This document shows positions 4,330 to 5,665 of a DNA stretch of 5,665 nt, piece after piece (the first letter of the stretch is position 1; every line of letters starts with the position of its first letter). The notes below the pieces were generated by a model. It was not told where the DNA came from and did no database searches. It saw only the letters and a list, made by a program, of their open reading frames with translations. The translations under genes were made by a program, and so were the position numbers. The stretch lies in NCBI GenBank assembly GCA_905215425.1, contig CAJMQD010000074.1, positions 1 to 5,665 on the forward strand. The letters are read 5' to 3'. The DNA comes from an uncultured bacterium (lineage in GTDB: Bacteria; Bacillota; Clostridia; Oscillospirales; Oscillospiraceae).

Positions 4330-5238
4330 GTGAAGGATGAGAAGGCCGCCCTGCTGGGCGACAAAGAGGCGGCGAAGCTAACCCATCTATCCCTGTTTTC
4401 CGGCATTGGAGGCTTGGATCTTGCGGCGGAAACGGCTGGTTTTAAAACCGTAGGACAATGCGAGTGGGCAGACTATCCGACAAAGGTGCTGGAAAAACAC
4501 TGGCCAGATGTGCCACGCTGGAGGGACATCAGGACGCTGACAAAGGAGAGCTTTTATGAAAAAACAGGACTGCGAACAGCTGACATTGTTTCAGGAGGAT
4601 TTCCGTGCCAGCCCTTCTCCGTTGCCGGGAAGCGAAGAGGCAGTGAAGATGACCGTTACCTCTGGCCTGAAATGCTTAGAGTTATATCGGAACTCCGGCC
4701 CGCTTGGGTCGTTGGCGAGAATGTTGCTGGGATCGTCAATATGGCACTCGACCAGGTGTACGCTGACCTGGAAAACGAAGGTTACTCCGTCCAAGCGTTT
4801 ATTATTCCGGCTTGTTCCGTCGACGCCCCGCACAGGAGGGACAGATGCGCGATTATCGGGTGTAGAGCGCTGGAAAGAAAACATAACGGGAGAGGACGGA
4901 GAACCTATTCTTTGGAAAACTCCGATTGCGTCAGATTCGGCGAACCGGAAGTTTTATCACAACAGCAGGGGCGAGCCAAATTTGAGCGGGATGGTGAAGA
5001 TGTGGCCCACGCCGAAAGCGCAGAACAGCAGAGGGAATGGAGAGAGGCACAGAGACGGAGGGCCAAGCCTGGACGTGGTGGCTGGTGGCCAATTGAACCC
5101 GACATTTGTAGAGTGGCTTATGGGGTTCCCTCTCGGGTGGACAGACTTAAATGCCTTGGAAACGCAGTAGTTCCCCAGCAGTTTTATCCGGTGTTTCAGG
5201 CCATAGCGGACATAGAGAAGGGGATTATACATGGATGA
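4330..5238 (+). CDS. C5-cytosine DNA methyltransferase (Dcm family)
   Basis: A 302-residue orphan methyltransferase that would transfer a methyl group from S-adenosylmethionine to C5 of cytosine; no restriction enzyme is encoded nearby. Motif I LSLFSGIGGLD (20-30) binds the cofactor. Motif IV GGFPCQPFSVAG (89-100) has catalytic Cys93. Motif VI is GENVAG (129-134), motif VIII APHRRDR (166-172), and motifs IX-X RVDRLKCLGNAVVPQQ (269-284). The region between VIII and IX, which should hold the target-recognition part, is short (about 95 residues) and unusually hydrophilic, with about 14 Arg in 74 residues and many Gln/Glu. This is exactly where a second gene overlaps in another frame (4556-5170). 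The first 18 residues resemble the N-terminus of the downstream Lar-like protein. Likely role: protecting phage DNA from host restriction or altering regulation. The target sequence cannot be read from this window. Confidence 0.95.
   Translation: MKDEKAALLGDKEAAKLTHLSLFSGIGGLDLAAETAGFKTVGQCEWADYPTKVLEKHWPDVPRWRDIRTLTKESFYEKTGLRTADIVSGGFPCQPFSVAGKRRGSEDDRYLWPEMLRVISELRPAWVVGENVAGIVNMALDQVYADLENEGYSVQAFIIPACSVDAPHRRDRCAIIGCRALERKHNGRGRRTYSLENSDCVRFGEPEVLSQQQGRAKFERDGEDVAHAESAEQQREWREAQRRRAKPGRGGWWPIEPDICRVAYGVPSRVDRLKCLGNAVVPQQFYPVFQAIADIEKGIIHG
4543..4549 (+). promoter_or_regulatory. Internal Shine-Dalgarno site for the overprinted ORF
   Basis: AAGGAGA lies 6 bases before ATG 4556, inside the methyltransferase gene. 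An in-frame TGA at 4538-4540 closes the alternative frame just upstream, so this ATG is the natural first start. Confidence 0.65.
4556..5170 (+). CDS. Overprinted +1-frame gene inside the methyltransferase ('WPTP / WLMGFPxGWT' protein)
   Basis: A 204-residue product read entirely within the methyltransferase gene in the +1 frame. It has its own AAGGAGA and ATG, and starts five codons after an in-frame stop. About 10 stops would be expected by chance over this length (3/64 per codon); none occur. The protein looks natural: MKKQDCEQLTLFQEDF, then VTSGLKCLELYRNSGPLGSL (34-53), WHSTRCTLTWKT (63-74), RLLFRLVPSTPRTG (81-94), two W-x-T-P repeats (WKTPIASDS at 120 and WPTPKAQNS at 150), and LNPTFVEWLMGFPLGWTDL (180-198). 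I recognise these blocks, from memory, as a phage protein family often seen beside cytosine methyltransferases and usually called hypothetical or mislabelled as methylase. No catalytic site, membrane segment or Cys pair is evident. Function unknown; perhaps a partner of the methyltransferase. The main doubt is whether it is expressed. Confidence 0.68.
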   Translation: MKKQDCEQLTLFQEDFRASPSPLPGSEEAVKMTVTSGLKCLELYRNSGPLGSLARMLLGSSIWHSTRCTLTWKTKVTPSKRLLFRLVPSTPRTGGTDARLSGVERWKENITGEDGEPILWKTPIASDSANRKFYHNSRGEPNLSGMVKMWPTPKAQNSRGNGERHRDGGPSLDVVAGGQLNPTFVEWLMGFPLGWTDLNALETQ

Positions 5239-5638
5239 CATTAAATTAGCGATGCTCGGCTCAAAAGAGGCGGCTCGACGGCTGACGGAAGCGGGGGCGC
5301 TGCTGCCTTGTCCGTTCTGCAAGGGGAATGGAAAGGTTTCATTCAAAGACCATAGATTTGTTGGGCAAAACTTTCGTGGAGACAAGAAACTTGTGTACAG
5401 GATACAAGACATCTGTAATAAATGCAGAAGCAGTGGAAAGCCTGTATTTACTGAGCCGCTTATAAACCCGAACCCATACCTTACAAAGTGGGGAAACTGC
5501 TATGCAGACACGGATGTTTGCAACGAGGAGACGAAGGCATTTTCTGAATATGTGGAATCTGCAATACGGGAATGGAACACCCGCGCGCCGATTCTGAGCA
5601 AAATTGAGATGGAGATGCTGAAGGGGAATGATAAATAA
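5231..5638 (+). CDS. Lar-like zinc protein (restriction alleviation family)
   Basis: A 135-residue protein. LLPCPFCKGNGKV at 24-36 gives the first Cys pair (Cys27, Cys30), ICNKC at 61-65 the second (Cys62, Cys65), and ESAIREWNTRAP at 109-120 is the closing A-x-x-x-WN-x-R motif. This is the layout of Lar-like proteins (PF14354 type). The Rac-prophage Lar protein relieves type I restriction by modulating the host methylase; for this gene that function is an inference from family and from the adjacent methyltransferase. The segment between the pairs (about 31 residues) is longer than in compact Lar proteins and has a basic RGDKK stretch. Two further cysteines, 90 and 97, might also join a metal site. 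ATG 5231 overlaps the methyltransferase by 8 bases, with AAGGGGA at 5218-5224 upstream. The N-terminal 15 residues match the methyltransferase N-terminus at 10 positions. Confidence 0.8.
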   Translation: MDDIKLAMLGSKEAARRLTEAGALLPCPFCKGNGKVSFKDHRFVGQNFRGDKKLVYRIQDICNKCRSSGKPVFTEPLINPNPYLTKWGNCYADTDVCNEETKAFSEYVESAIREWNTRAPILSKIEMEMLKGNDK

Positions 5639-5665
5639 CAAAAAAGCGCTTGATGCCGCGCAGAC
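5628..5665 (+). CDS. Probable 5' end of the next phage gene (partial)
   Basis: ATG 5628 opens a frame that stays open to the window edge: MINNKKALDAAQ. It overlaps the Lar-like gene by 11 bases, like its neighbours. A purine-rich GAAGGGG lies immediately before, with very short spacing (GGAGAT at 5611-5616 is the alternative site). The start resembles small Cys-containing phage proteins I recall beginning with 'KALExAK', but only 12 codons are visible, so nothing can be said of function. Confidence 0.45.
   Translation, partial: MINNKKALDAAQ

Noticed and set aside
4330..5238. Methyltransferase as a frameshifted pseudogene, with the +1 ORF as its broken remainder
   Set aside because: The primary frame runs uninterrupted through motifs I, IV, VI, VIII, IX and X to the stop, so no frameshift is needed to rebuild it.
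4957..5412. 151-codon antisense frame across the methyltransferase end and the Lar-like gene
   Set aside because: No recognisable motif and no good Shine-Dalgarno site; it spans two unrelated sense genes.
1..5665. CRISPR array, tRNA, insertion sequence or att site
   Set aside because: No spaced direct repeats, cloverleaf, transposase or terminal inverted repeats were seen; the window is almost entirely coding.

Overview
The window (about 5.7 kb, mid-50s percent GC by eye) reads as the early replication and recombination cluster of a temperate siphovirus or prophage. The likely host is a gut Clostridia-type Firmicute (Oscillospiraceae or Lachnospiraceae-like). This rests on the gene set and order, the strong AGGAGG-type Shine-Dalgarno sites, ATG/GTG starts, and protein sequences that look like those of clostridial phages. 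No integrase, att site, structural gene or host flank is present, so phage versus prophage cannot be decided.

All genes are on the + strand and most overlap their neighbour by 4 to 34 bases; the largest gap is 14 bases. No promoter or terminator is visible, so this looks like the middle of one translationally coupled operon. In order: 3' end of a gene with a C-terminal zinc-ribbon-like tail, possibly a single-strand annealing protein (2-286); a NinB/Orf-like recombination protein (283-813); a small HNH nuclease (806-1174); a small helix-turn-helix protein (1141-1365); SSB (1355-1780); a replisome organiser with a DnaD-like C-terminal domain (1795-2499); a DnaB/gp4-type helicase with what looks like a dead TOPRIM region (2480-3745); a 71-residue unknown protein (3738-3953); a RusA-type Holliday junction resolvase (3944-4318); a phage C5-cytosine DNA methyltransferase (4330-5238); a Lar-like zinc protein (5231-5638); and the probable first codons of another gene (5628 onward).

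Functionally, the organiser would mark the origin and recruit the helicase. SSB, the NinB-like protein, the HNH nuclease and RusA would serve strand annealing, processing and branch resolution. The methyltransferase and the Lar-like protein would protect the DNA from host restriction.

Two non-coding-level signals stand out. (1) Inside the methyltransferase gene lies a 204-codon ORF in the +1 frame (4556-5170), with its own strong Shine-Dalgarno site and ATG. Its product carries motifs I recognise from a phage protein family, notably repeated W-x-T-P and a terminal LNPxFVEWLMGFPxGWT. The methyltransferase motifs remain intact in the other frame, so this looks like a true overprinted gene pair. 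(2) The linker of the replisome organiser gene contains a perfect 20-bp palindrome followed by an AT-rich stretch, a good candidate for the phage replication origin.
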